Positions 56,297 through 64,000 of a stretch of DNA of 64,000 bases are shown in pieces. Below the pieces are notes generated by a model. The model was not told the origin of the DNA and did no database searches. It saw nothing but the letters and a program-made list of their open reading frames with translations. The first letter of the stretch is position 1. Each line of letters starts with the position of its first letter. The position numbers and the translations under genes were made by a program. The stretch covers positions 1,612,001 through 1,676,000 of the forward strand of contig NZ_BCNV01000001.1 of NCBI RefSeq assembly GCF_001570725.1. Direction: 5' to 3'. The DNA comes from Paenibacillus amylolyticus. Lineage in GTDB: Bacteria; Bacillota; Bacilli; Paenibacillales; Paenibacillaceae.

Positions 56297-58483
56297 TTGA
56301 ATAACACCAAAAGAAGGATGGATCTTGTCCTTCTGCCGATTGTATTACTGGCGGCATTTCTGAATGGGTACGGCATCTGGAACGATCAATATGCCAATTC
56401 CTATTATACGACTGCCGTTGGGAGTATGCTAAGCAACTTCCATAACTTTTTCTATGCATCACTAGACTCGGCAGGCTCGGTAACTGTTGACAAACCACCT
56501 GTTGTCTTCTGGATCCAGACGGCCTTTGCCTATGTATTCGGATTGCACGGATGGAGCGTTATTTTGCCTCAAGTATTAGCGGGAATCGGTTCGGTGCTCC
56601 TGATCTATTTCATGGTGAAACCTACATATGGTCTTGCAGCAGCACGAATCTCGGCATTTGCGATGGCGACTGTGCCTGTCGTGGCGGCAGTCAGTCGGAC
56701 CAACAATATTGACAGCATGCTGGTGTTTACACTGCTGCTGGGTTCATGGTTTTTGTTCAAAGGCAGCAAACAAGGTAGTGCTTGGCGCATTCTGGTTGCC
56801 TTTGGGTTAATAGGCTTAGCCTTTAATATGAAGATGCTTCAAGCCTACATGATTCTCCCGGCGTTTTACTTGTTTTATCTGCTTGCATTTCAGGCGAAGT
56901 GGAGAAGGAAGATCATCCTGCTGATTGGCAGCACAGCGGTTCTGGCAGTGGTTTCCTTATCCTGGGCGGTTACTGTGGATTCTATACCCGAAGACGAGCG
57001 GCCTTATATCGGCAGCAGTGAAACAAACTCGGTCATGGAACTGGCATTTGGATACAATGGCCTGTCCCGTCTAACGGGTCAGCAGAACACAGCAGGTAAC
57101 GCGGGGATGCCGAACGCTGCTGGACAGGGCAATAATCGTGGCAATCGAGGAGATTCGACTTCTGCTCCTAATCAGATGAGGAGTGGTGCCCCTGGAACGG
57201 GGCAAGATGTCAATGCACCGGATAACGATAATATGAATGGTTCGAACGGCATGAATGCCATGGGCGGTATGAATGGGCCGAATGCCAATTTCCCGAACGG
57301 GCAGATGCCGAATGATATGGAAATGCCAAACGGAAGAAATTTCGGCGGTAATGGTGGCGGAGGCATGGGAGGCATGTTTGGTACGGGGGAGAAAGGTCCT
57401 CTGCGTCTGTTCCAGACTGAACTGTCAGGTCAAGCCAGCTGGCTTCTGCCAGTTGTGTTGCTTGGATGCATTGCCATATTTGCAGGATTAAGACGGAGAG
57501 ATATTACGAACAAGCACAAGGAGGCTTTGTTCTGGCTGGCCTGGTTGATTCCCGTTGCTGCCTTTTTCAGTGTGGCAGGTTTCTTCCATCAATATTATCT
57601 GATTATGCTTGCACCTCCAATTGCGGCGCTAACTGGCGCAGGATATGTAGCCATGTGGAAGTTATATCGTGAACGAATTGGCTGGCAGGCGTGGTTGCTT
57701 CCGGTTTCCGTGCTGCTGACGACCTTGTTCGGCTGGTATATCATGCAGGTGTATAACGATACGATTGGTGCAGGCTGGTCCATTAGTGAATTGATCGCAG
57801 GTATTCTGGTCACGGTCATCTTGGTCGTTATGCTACATCGTACACATCGCTGGAAACAGGGCTTCATTATCGCAGGATTTGTGGTCATGCTGATCGGTCC
57901 AATCTATTGGGCATTCACCCCAATTACTTATGGTGGTAACAGTATGATTCCGGCAGCAGGGCCTACAGGTTCCAATGGCATGTTTGGTGGAGCCGGCATG
58001 GGTATGCCGATGGGGAATGGAGTAGGAGTCACAGAAATGCCTTCAACGGGTGGCCGCGGCGGAATGGGCAACCGTAACGAAGAAGTCGATACAGCTACAC
58101 TGAATTATCTGAAAGAGCACAATACAGGCGAAACGTATTTCTTCGCCACAACAGACTATAATCAGGCAGCACCTTATATTATCGACGAGAAAGCATCGGT
58201 AATTACGCTGGGAGGTTTCTCCGGGTCAGACCCGGTGTACACAACGGAGGAACTGGAGCAACTCGTCAAGAGTGGGCAAGTGAAGTACTTCATAGTTGGT
58301 GGCATGGGTGGCCGAGGCGGAAACTCGGACATTAGTGATTGGATCAAAGAGCACGGTACCGAGATTCCAACCTCAGAATGGCAGACAGGTACCGACAGCG
58401 GATCTACGGATAGCGGTGCCGCAGGAAACAGAGCTGGATTCGGATTCGGCGGACAGACGACTTTGTATGAAGTGAAATTGTAG
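56297..58483 (+). CDS. Polytopic GT39-type glycosyltransferase (YkcB/ArnT-like)
   Basis: 728 residues. The N-terminal half has about eight membrane helices with the GT-C signature of the family: YYTTAVGSML near residue 40, then SVTVDKPPVVFW and VSRTNNIDSM. More helices run from about 375 to 550, and a C-terminal extracellular domain of about 170 residues follows. Two Gly/Asn/Met-rich stretches interrupt it (about 262-363 and 555-595). Such enzymes transfer sugars from polyprenyl phosphate to a surface acceptor. The start is TTG 56297 behind GAAGGAG. Operon with GT2 (GtrB-like), GtrA and galU: the three-part polyprenyl-phosphate glycosylation system known in Bacillus as YkcB-YkcC-GtcA types. 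Confidence 0.85.
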   Translation: MNNTKRRMDLVLLPIVLLAAFLNGYGIWNDQYANSYYTTAVGSMLSNFHNFFYASLDSAGSVTVDKPPVVFWIQTAFAYVFGLHGWSVILPQVLAGIGSVLLIYFMVKPTYGLAAARISAFAMATVPVVAAVSRTNNIDSMLVFTLLLGSWFLFKGSKQGSAWRILVAFGLIGLAFNMKMLQAYMILPAFYLFYLLAFQAKWRRKIILLIGSTAVLAVVSLSWAVTVDSIPEDERPYIGSSETNSVMELAFGYNGLSRLTGQQNTAGNAGMPNAAGQGNNRGNRGDSTSAPNQMRSGAPGTGQDVNAPDNDNMNGSNGMNAMGGMNGPNANFPNGQMPNDMEMPNGRNFGGNGGGGMGGMFGTGEKGPLRLFQTELSGQASWLLPVVLLGCIAIFAGLRRRDITNKHKEALFWLAWLIPVAAFFSVAGFFHQYYLIMLAPPIAALTGAGYVAMWKLYRERIGWQAWLLPVSVLLTTLFGWYIMQVYNDTIGAGWSISELIAGILVTVILVVMLHRTHRWKQGFIIAGFVVMLIGPIYWAFTPITYGGNSMIPAAGPTGSNGMFGGAGMGMPMGNGVGVTEMPSTGGRGGMGNRNEEVDTATLNYLKEHNTGETYFFATTDYNQAAPYIIDEKASVITLGGFSGSDPVYTTEELEQLVKSGQVKYFIVGGMGGRGGNSDISDWIKEHGTEIPTSEWQTGTDSGSTDSGAAGNRAGFGFGGQTTLYEVKL

Positions 58484-58533
58484 CCGAAATGAAAATCTCG
58501 AACGAAGTCCATTGGAAAAGGGAGGGGACAAAC

Positions 58534-59520
58534 ATGGCTCAAACGTACCGATACAGCATTATTATTCCCATGTATAACGAAGAGGCGGTGATCGAGGAGA
58601 CCTATCGGCGTCTGAAGAAGGTCATGGGCATTACAGGAGAGAGCTATGAACTGCTGTTCGTCAATGATGGCAGCATGGATCGAAGTGCTCAAATGATCCG
58701 TGACTACGCCCGTTGGGACGAGAGTGTGAAGCTGATTGATTTTGCTCGTAACTTCGGTCATCAGATTGCGATAACAGCGGGTATGGATTATGCAGCGGGG
58801 GATGCCGTCGTCATTATCGATGCGGATCTTCAGGACCCTCCCGAACTGATTCTGGATATGATCGCCAAGTGGAAAGAGGGCTATGAAGTGGTGTATGCCC
58901 GTCGCACCAGACGAAGTGGGGAAACCCGCTTCAAGAAATGGTCAGCCAGTCTGTTCTACCGTGTACTGCGTGCCTCAACGGATACAGATATCCCGGTGGA
59001 CACCGGAGATTTTCGCCTGATTGACCGCAAAGTATGTGATGAGATGAAACGTCTTCCGGAGAAAAACCGGTTCGTGCGCGGGCTGGTCAGTTGGGTCGGA
59101 TTCCGTCAGACTGCCATTGAATATGAACGTGATGAACGCCTGGCAGGCGAAACGAAATATCCGCTGAAACGCATGCTGAAGCTGAGCCTGGATGGTATTA
59201 CGTCATTTTCGCATAAACCGCTCAAGCTCGCAGGTTATGTAGGTGCGATCCTGTCGGTAGGCGGATTCATCTATATGTTAACGGTTATAGGTTCGGCTAT
59301 CTTTACAGATTCAACCATTAAAGGATGGCCATCTATTGTGAGTATCATGCTGATGTTCAACGGATTCATCTTGATCATGCTGGGTATTCTGGGCGAGTAT
59401 GTTGGGCGAATCTATGATGAGACCAAGGCGCGTCCGCTATACATTGTGAGAGACGTGGTTCAGGCCGATGCCCAGCAAGCACAATCCCGATTGACAGCCC
59501 GAGTTGCTCACCATGACTAA
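58534..59520 (+). CDS. GT2 polyprenyl-phosphate sugar transferase (GtrB/YkcC-like)
   Basis: A 328-residue GT-A enzyme. SIIIPMYNEE, VNDGSMD and the DXD-like VIIDADLQDPPEL mark the nucleotide-sugar site. The family-specific DTGDFRLIDRKV and RGLVSWVGFRQ follow, then two C-terminal membrane helices (about 225-310). It charges undecaprenyl phosphate with a sugar from a nucleotide donor on the cytoplasmic face. The start is ATG 58534 behind GGGAGGGG; the frame from 58489 is longer but has no site. It overlaps gtrA by 8 bp. With galU downstream, UDP-glucose is the likely donor (inference). Confidence 0.9.
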   Translation: MAQTYRYSIIIPMYNEEAVIEETYRRLKKVMGITGESYELLFVNDGSMDRSAQMIRDYARWDESVKLIDFARNFGHQIAITAGMDYAAGDAVVIIDADLQDPPELILDMIAKWKEGYEVVYARRTRRSGETRFKKWSASLFYRVLRASTDTDIPVDTGDFRLIDRKVCDEMKRLPEKNRFVRGLVSWVGFRQTAIEYERDERLAGETKYPLKRMLKLSLDGITSFSHKPLKLAGYVGAILSVGGFIYMLTVIGSAIFTDSTIKGWPSIVSIMLMFNGFILIMLGILGEYVGRIYDETKARPLYIVRDVVQADAQQAQSRLTARVAHHD

Positions 59521-59908
59521 TCGTCTGGTCACACTCTTCAAGTTCGGAATTGTGGGTGTCGCGAATACGGCAGTGGATGCAGTGGTGTTTGCTTTGCTCG
59601 CAGTGATCGGTGTACCGGTTTTGATTGCTCAAGTAATCTCGTACAGCTGTGGTGTTGCGAACAGTTATTGGCTGAACGGCAGATGGACTTTTCGAGATAC
59701 AACACGAGAGGGCGGCGATAGAGCGAAACTTATTCGTTTTCTAATCACCAATCTCGTCGTTCTCGCGTTATCCGCGCTGATTCTGATGATTTTGCACGAC
59801 ATGTTGGGTTGGAGTCTCGTGATAAGCAAGATCCTGGCTACTTTAATGGGAATGGTTCTGAACTATATGGCCAGCAGATATTGGGTGTTTCGTATAGCTA
59901 TCAAATGA
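59513..59908 (+). CDS. GtrA/GtcA-family polyprenyl-phosphate sugar flippase
   Basis: A 131-residue membrane protein with four helices. The family marks are FKFGIVGVANTAVDAVVFALL at the start, SYSCGVANSYWLNGRWTF in the middle and LNYMASRYWVF at the end. It flips the polyprenyl-phosphate-sugar made by the GT2 enzyme to the outside, where the GT39 enzyme uses it. The start is ATG 59513 within the end of the GT2 gene, implying coupling; TTG 59504 is an alternative. Confidence 0.88.
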   Translation: MTNRLVTLFKFGIVGVANTAVDAVVFALLAVIGVPVLIAQVISYSCGVANSYWLNGRWTFRDTTREGGDRAKLIRFLITNLVVLALSALILMILHDMLGWSLVISKILATLMGMVLNYMASRYWVFRIAIK

Positions 59909-59925
59909 AAGGAGCGTAAGATGAA

Positions 59926-60798
59926 ATGCATATTAAAAAAGCAGTTATTCCGGCAGCGGGTCTCGGAACCCGTTTCCTGCCAGCGACCAAAGCACAGCCC
60001 AAAGAGATGTTACCGATTGTAGACAAACCGGCCATCCAATATATTGTTGAAGAAGCAGTGCAATCAGGCATTGAGAATATCCTCATTGTGACCGGACGCA
60101 ACAAAAAATCCATAGAGGATCATTTTGATAAATCGGTTGAGCTTGAACATTCTTTATATGCCGAGGGCAAACAGTCTTTATTGGAAGAGGTGCAGGCGAT
60201 CAGCGAGATGGCCAATATTCATTTTATTCGTCAAAAAGAACCGCTTGGACTAGGGCACGCGATTGGGTGTGCACGGCAATTTGTAGGGGATGATGCTTTC
60301 GCTGTACTGCTCGGAGATGACATTATGGTCTCTGATCCGCCTGCACTTGCACAGATGGTCCATCTCTATGAAAAGACAGGCAACCAGATCATCGGTGTCC
60401 GTCAGGTAGATCCGGCAAATGTGAGCAAATATGGCATTATTGATTCGAATGGTGTAGAAGACCGGGTTCACCGGGTTACCAATCTGGTCGAAAAGCCTTC
60501 CCTTGCTGAAGCGCCATCCCGAACAGCTGTAATGGGACGATACATTCTGAAACCTTCCATCTTTCCCATTCTGGATCAGATCGAGAGAGGGGCAGGAGGG
60601 GAATATCAGTTAACGGATGCTTTAAAAGAAGTAAGTCAGACGGAGGAACTGTTGGCCCTTGAACTGGAGGGGCGCCGCTACGATATTGGTGATCAGTTCG
60701 GATATATTCAGGCGATCTTGGAGATCGGACTGATGCGCAAGGAATTACAGCCCATGTTGACACCTTATCTTCAGAAGCTTGCAACCCAGTGGGCATAG
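59926..60798 (+). CDS. galU: UTP-glucose-1-phosphate uridylyltransferase
   Basis: A 290-residue nucleotidyltransferase. The activating loop AVIPAAGLGTRFLPATKAQPKEMLPIVDKPAIQYIVEEA is diagnostic of GalU/GtaB; GLGHAIGCARQFVGDDAF and VLLGDDIM follow, and NLVEKPSLAEAPS is near the C-terminus. It makes UDP-glucose, probably the donor for the GT2 enzyme of the same operon. The start is ATG 59926, 11 bp after AAAGGAG; ATG 59921 is out of frame. This may be an operon-specific copy beside a housekeeping gtaB elsewhere. Confidence 0.93.
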   Translation: MHIKKAVIPAAGLGTRFLPATKAQPKEMLPIVDKPAIQYIVEEAVQSGIENILIVTGRNKKSIEDHFDKSVELEHSLYAEGKQSLLEEVQAISEMANIHFIRQKEPLGLGHAIGCARQFVGDDAFAVLLGDDIMVSDPPALAQMVHLYEKTGNQIIGVRQVDPANVSKYGIIDSNGVEDRVHRVTNLVEKPSLAEAPSRTAVMGRYILKPSIFPILDQIERGAGGEYQLTDALKEVSQTEELLALELEGRRYDIGDQFGYIQAILEIGLMRKELQPMLTPYLQKLATQWA

Positions 60799-60871
60799 GG
60801 ATTGATATATAGCTTCCTGTAACGCTACAATGAGCAAGAAGTTCAAGTTGCTCTTTGAGGAGTGAGGAATC

Positions 60872-61717
60872 ATGAATGAGTCTATCATCAGGGATCTTAT
60901 TAAGTATATGGACGTGGAGGACAACGCCGCCATTCAGTACGTTCAGACCGAGCATCGGATGAAACTGGGACTCTTTTGGGGAATACAGGAAGGTAGCCGG
61001 GTTCTGGAAATCGGATGTGGTCAGGGGGATACAACGGCCGTGCTTGCACACTTGGTGGGGGAGCATGGGTACGTTCATGGTGTAGATATTGCACCAGAGG
61101 ATTATGGTGCACCTCTGACCGTAGGGGAAGCGGCAGCCAAGCTGCGGAGATCTCCGCTGGGTGATCGAATTCGAATGGATTATGATTTCGACATTCTAAG
61201 TGATCAAGCCCAATTCGCCGAGAATGAGTTTGATGTGATTGTGCTATCCCATTGTTCTTGGTATTTGAGATCGTTTGACGAACTCGCCCAGATTCTTAGC
61301 AAGGTTAGGACGTGGGGACATCAGTTATGTTTTGCCGAATGGGATGCACGAGTTACAGATGTGAGCCAGCTCTCACATTGGTTATCCGTTCTAATTCAGT
61401 CCCAGGTCGAATGTTACAAAGAGAACAGCTTCTCCAATGTGCGCACGCTTTTTACACCGGGGGATATCCAAGAGCTTGTCTCTGAGACAGGCTGGATAAT
61501 AAAGGAAGAGATTACGATCCATTCTCCTGAGCTGCAGGACGGTCGCTGGGAAACCGAAATGACACTGGCAGAAGCGCCTGTGGAACTGCAAATGCTTACG
61601 ATCCCGGACAAAGTGAAAACACTTCTTCTTTCCGAATTGAAATTACTTAAGACACATCATGTTTTGGGGCCAGGGAGTCCATTGGGAACGTATGCGATTG
61701 TTGCCAAAAAGCAGTAA
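60872..61717 (+). CDS. Class I SAM-dependent methyltransferase
   Basis: 281 residues. Motif I is VLEIGCGQGDTT (about 45-56), followed by HGVDIAPEDYG (motif II acidic), and the post-motif strand FDVIVLSHCSWYL. The C-terminal part ends with GPGSPLGTYAIVAKK. It is of the UbiE/MenG-like fold; the substrate is unknown. ATG 60872 follows GAGGAG. It lies 73 bp after galU, with no terminator seen between, so it may be an extra gene of that transcript or stand alone. Confidence 0.78.
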   Translation: MNESIIRDLIKYMDVEDNAAIQYVQTEHRMKLGLFWGIQEGSRVLEIGCGQGDTTAVLAHLVGEHGYVHGVDIAPEDYGAPLTVGEAAAKLRRSPLGDRIRMDYDFDILSDQAQFAENEFDVIVLSHCSWYLRSFDELAQILSKVRTWGHQLCFAEWDARVTDVSQLSHWLSVLIQSQVECYKENSFSNVRTLFTPGDIQELVSETGWIIKEEITIHSPELQDGRWETEMTLAEAPVELQMLTIPDKVKTLLLSELKLLKTHHVLGPGSPLGTYAIVAKKQ

Positions 61718-61799
61718 AGAAATAACCATTTGCAGCAAATTTTAAAAAATGTGTTTACTTCATCACAGTAATTTTGATATTATAATCGCAATATCAAAT

Positions 61800-62096
61800 G
61801 CGACGAAGAGACGAGTAGATAAAATTCATTCTTTCAAAGAGAGCTCCGGCAGCTGAAAAGGAGTAAAGAATCTTTTATTGAATAAAGACTCAGAGCAGCA
61901 CATCGGAACTTAACGTTAAGGGATGGTGTGACAGGAGCTCCTGTTACAGAGCTAGAGTATGAACGGTCTACAGCAAGCATCATGGTTGTATTCCTTACTT
62001 GAAGAGGCGGATATGGTGACATATTGGCGAATCTGGGTGGTACCACGAGAGTTCAATCTCGTCCCTGAGACTATTGTCTTGGGGATGGGATTTTTT
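61800..62096 (+). promoter_or_regulatory. T-box leader of asd
   Basis: Stem I features: GAGTAGATAA near the base, AGAGAG before the apical CTCC-GGCAGCTG-AAAAGGAG. The 14-base T-box core is present in AATCTGGGTGGTACCACG (62030-62047). The terminator stem is TCTCGTCCC (62057-62065) with GGGATGGGA (62082-62090), then six T. The antiterminator bulge reads UGGU, matching a tRNA with discriminator base A, which argues against Asn and Asp. The specifier is not certain; AAA (Lys, 61884-61886) is the best reading I can make. A TATAAT at 61781-61786 is the probable -10 box. Confidence 0.85.
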
Positions 62097-62238
62097 GGTT
62101 TTTTCGGGGTGTGACTACACGCTTTGGAATTGCCTGAATAGTGTTAATTAGGAAGTCAATTTCATAAATACGTTTTAGTGAATTATGAAATTGATACAAA
62201 GAGAAGCATCACTCAAACCGAAAGGAAATGATGATTAA

Positions 62239-63324
62239 ATGTCAGCAAAATTGAAAGTCGGTATCGTCGGAGGAACGGGAATGGTGGGTCAGCGTTTTGT
62301 GGACCTGCTCGATCAACATCCATGGTTTGAAGTAACAGCTATTTCTGCAAGCGCCAATTCGGCAGGTAAAACATATGAAGAATCCGTACAAGGCAGATGG
62401 AAACTGGCAGTTCCTATTCCGGAAGCTGTGAAGAAAATCGTGGTTCAGGATGCTTCCCAGGTAGAGGCGTTTGCCAGCCAGGTTGATTTTATTTTCTGCG
62501 CGGTTGATATGAAAAAGAATGAGATTCAAGCGCTCGAAGAGGCTTATGCCAAAACAGGAACACCTGTCGTGTCTAACAACTCGGCTCACCGCTGGACGGC
62601 AGATGTACCTATGGTAATCCCTGAGATTAACCCGGGGCATCTGGACGTGATTGAAGCTCAACGCAAACGTCTGGGTACCAAAACTGGATTCATTGCAGTA
62701 AAACCTAACTGCTCGATTCAGAGCTATGTGCCAGCACTGCACGCCTTGCGTGAGTTCAACCCGACTCAGGTTGTCGCTTCCACGTATCAAGCAATCTCTG
62801 GTGCAGGTAAAAACTTTACGGACTGGCCTGATATGCTCGATAATGTCATTCCATACATCGGTGGCGAAGAAGAGAAGAGTGAGCAAGAACCACTGCGGAT
62901 CTGGGGTAGCATCGAAAACAATCAGATCGTGAAAGCATCGGCTCCATTAATTACAACACAATGTATTCGTGTTCCTGTAACGGATGGGCATCTGGCTACT
63001 GTGTTTGTAAACTTCGAGAAAAAACCAAGCAAAGACGAAATTTTGGAGCGTTGGTTGCAGTTCAAAGGTCGCCCACAAGAGCTGGCTCTGCCAAGCGCAC
63101 CAAAACAATTCATTACGTATTTTGAAGAAGAGAACAGACCACAGACGAAACTGGATCGTGACATCGAACGCGGAATGGGTGTTTCCACAGGCCGACTGCG
63201 CGAAGACTCACTCTATGATTACAAATTCGTTGGATTGTCCCACAACACATTGCGTGGAGCGGCAGGCGGTGCGGTTCTGATCGCAGAATTGCTTAAAGCT
63301 GAAGGATATATTCAGCCGAAATAA
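62239..63324 (+). CDS. asd: Aspartate-semialdehyde dehydrogenase
   Basis: A 361-residue NADP enzyme making aspartate semialdehyde, the branch point to lysine, threonine and methionine. The cofactor loop GIVGGTGMVGQRF is at 8-20, the nucleophile Cys158 in VKPNCSIQSY, and SAHRWTADVPMVIPEIN in the substrate region. The acyl-binding part has GRLREDSLYDYKFVGLSHNTLRGAAGG. This is the longer form shared with archaea and yeast rather than the shorter typical Bacillus Asd. ATG 62239 follows AAAGGAAATGATG. Controlled by the T-box upstream; monocistronic. Confidence 0.93.
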   Translation: MSAKLKVGIVGGTGMVGQRFVDLLDQHPWFEVTAISASANSAGKTYEESVQGRWKLAVPIPEAVKKIVVQDASQVEAFASQVDFIFCAVDMKKNEIQALEEAYAKTGTPVVSNNSAHRWTADVPMVIPEINPGHLDVIEAQRKRLGTKTGFIAVKPNCSIQSYVPALHALREFNPTQVVASTYQAISGAGKNFTDWPDMLDNVIPYIGGEEEKSEQEPLRIWGSIENNQIVKASAPLITTQCIRVPVTDGHLATVFVNFEKKPSKDEILERWLQFKGRPQELALPSAPKQFITYFEEENRPQTKLDRDIERGMGVSTGRLREDSLYDYKFVGLSHNTLRGAAGGAVLIAELLKAEGYIQPK

Positions 63325-63375
63325 TCATAAAAGATGTATGAGTAGCAACAGATTTCTGAAAAGAATGATTAGATG

Positions 63376-63403
63376 AAAACCATCACTCGTTGATGGTTTT
63401 TTT
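63376..63403 (+). terminator. Terminator of asd
   Basis: AAAACCATCA (63376-63385) - CTCGT - TGATGGTTTT (63391-63400) with a T run. Confidence 0.9.
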
Positions 63404-63616
63404 ATTATTGTGGACAAGAAATGGTAAGCGAAGAAGGTTCACTTGTTCGGCGATTCAGGAGATTATTATATTAATATTTATATGGAAAATATTACATTGT
63501 AAATTCATGAGATTTCAGTTATTTTTATTAACGGCAAACGTTTCCTCTCTAATTTAGAAGGACATTGTCTTAGCAAGTAGGTATGATATAGACGAAGAAA
63601 GGAGGACTTTATTATT

Positions 63617-63877
63617 ATGCAAGCAGCTCCTAATCAAGCCGTACATAAACCAGGACCACAGCCAGTTAGTTTTGGTAGTTGGATGCTCACGTTATTGCTT
63701 TTGGCTATTCCACTTGTTAACATCATCATGTTGTTTGTGTGGGCGTTCGGTAATTCCAACCCTTCCAAAGCCAATTATGCAAAAGCATCATTATTATGGA
63801 TCGCCATCGGAATTGTGTTTTACATTCTTATCTTATCTTTAGGTTTAACAGCAGCATTTTCAGGAACGGATTACTAG
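63617..63877 (+). CDS. Small membrane protein with two helices
   Basis: 86 residues: a Pro/Gln-rich N-terminus (MQAAPNQAVHKPGPQP), a first membrane helix (about 22-44, WMLTLLLLAIPLVNIIMLFVWAF), a short polar loop NSNPSKANYAKAS and a second helix (about 58-78). The pattern 'S.G.W.L.LL...IP.VNIIMLF.WAFG...P.K.N' is common in small uncharacterised Firmicutes proteins. ATG 63617 follows AAAGGAGGAC. The about 210 bp before it hold AT-rich sequence and no other gene. The function is unknown. Confidence 0.75.
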   Translation: MQAAPNQAVHKPGPQPVSFGSWMLTLLLLAIPLVNIIMLFVWAFGNSNPSKANYAKASLLWIAIGIVFYILILSLGLTAAFSGTDY

Positions 63878-63931
63878 GTTTACGAAACGTAGCAGTATCG
63901 TAGCATTATAGTAATAATAGCAACACAAATC

Positions 63932-63962
63932 AAAACGCCGACAATCATGTCGGCGTTTTTTT
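63932..63962. terminator. Terminator at the right end of the window
   Basis: ACGCCGACA (63935-63943) - ATCA - TGTCGGCGT (63948-63956) with seven T; A run on the other side. Confidence 0.9.
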
Positions 63963-64000
63963 GATTATTCCAGTATGTTGTTAGGCAGCAGATGTCTTAT

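Overview
The window looks like a chromosomal segment of a Paenibacillus (Bacillales). Every gene start has a strong Gram-positive ribosome binding site, with several TTG/GTG starts. TreR, LicT, BirA-box, T-box, ABC-F and RNase J signatures are all of Bacillales type. The secreted GH5 enzymes, the SLH-anchored surface protein and the rhamnose, sucrose and beta-glucoside genes fit a plant-polymer-degrading Paenibacillus. There is no rRNA, tRNA, CRISPR array, phage module or intact insertion sequence, so the genus call rests on gene content only.

Layout. (1) 1-5172: a tight operon, probably continuing off the left edge, of a TerB-N/TerB-C protein, a BrxD-like P-loop ATPase and a BrxHI-like DEAD/DEAH helicase, without BREX core genes in view. 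This is the best candidate for an undescribed system. (2) 5209-8414: an EamA exporter behind a purine-riboswitch-like ON switch, a cupredoxin-like membrane-anchored protein and an NAD-dependent epimerase. (3) 8439-16074: a 2,500-residue Ig/FN3/SLH surface protein with a terminator hairpin between its promoter and its start. (4) 16202-24171: treR, a DUF5107-TPR protein with a GH35 beta-galactosidase, and a secreted GH5 mannanase whose promoter carries a cre in the spacer. (5) 24351-29540: the L-rhamnose genes rhaEW-rhaA and an RNase J. (6) 29976-34790: the sucrose PTS locus scrR-scrB-scrA. (7) 34924-39134: two hypothetical genes, a secreted GH5 endoglucanase and a COG3618 lactonase-like amidohydrolase. 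(8) 39169-44452: the beta-glucoside PTS locus bglH, licT, bglP, each behind its own RAT/terminator. (9) 44500-46401: an ARE-type ABC-F gene with two leader peptides. (10) 46544-49825: a biotin ECF transporter with divergent bioY and an EcfA-EcfT fusion around a BirA box. (11) 49968-53730: small stress-type genes (three GNATs, a MerR/SDR pair). (12) 53892-60798: a two-component system next to a GT39/GT2/GtrA/GalU surface-glycosylation operon. (13) 60872-63877: a methyltransferase, T-box-controlled asd and a small membrane protein.

The carbohydrate genes work together: exported GH5 enzymes make oligosaccharides, PTS permeases import and phosphorylate beta-glucosides and sucrose, and GH1/GH32 enzymes split the phosphosugars. 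Control combines CcpA (cre boxes on or near promoters), antitermination (LicT) and a LacI repressor (ScrR).

A dispersed family of about 180-230 bp palindromic, ORF-less repeats (five near-complete copies and one remnant) lies in the intergenic regions. Copies sit in the leaders of scrB and bglH, around scrR, and at the end of the ABC-F gene, where the repeat supplies the stop codon. All family and function calls come from reading motifs in the sequence; no database search was run.
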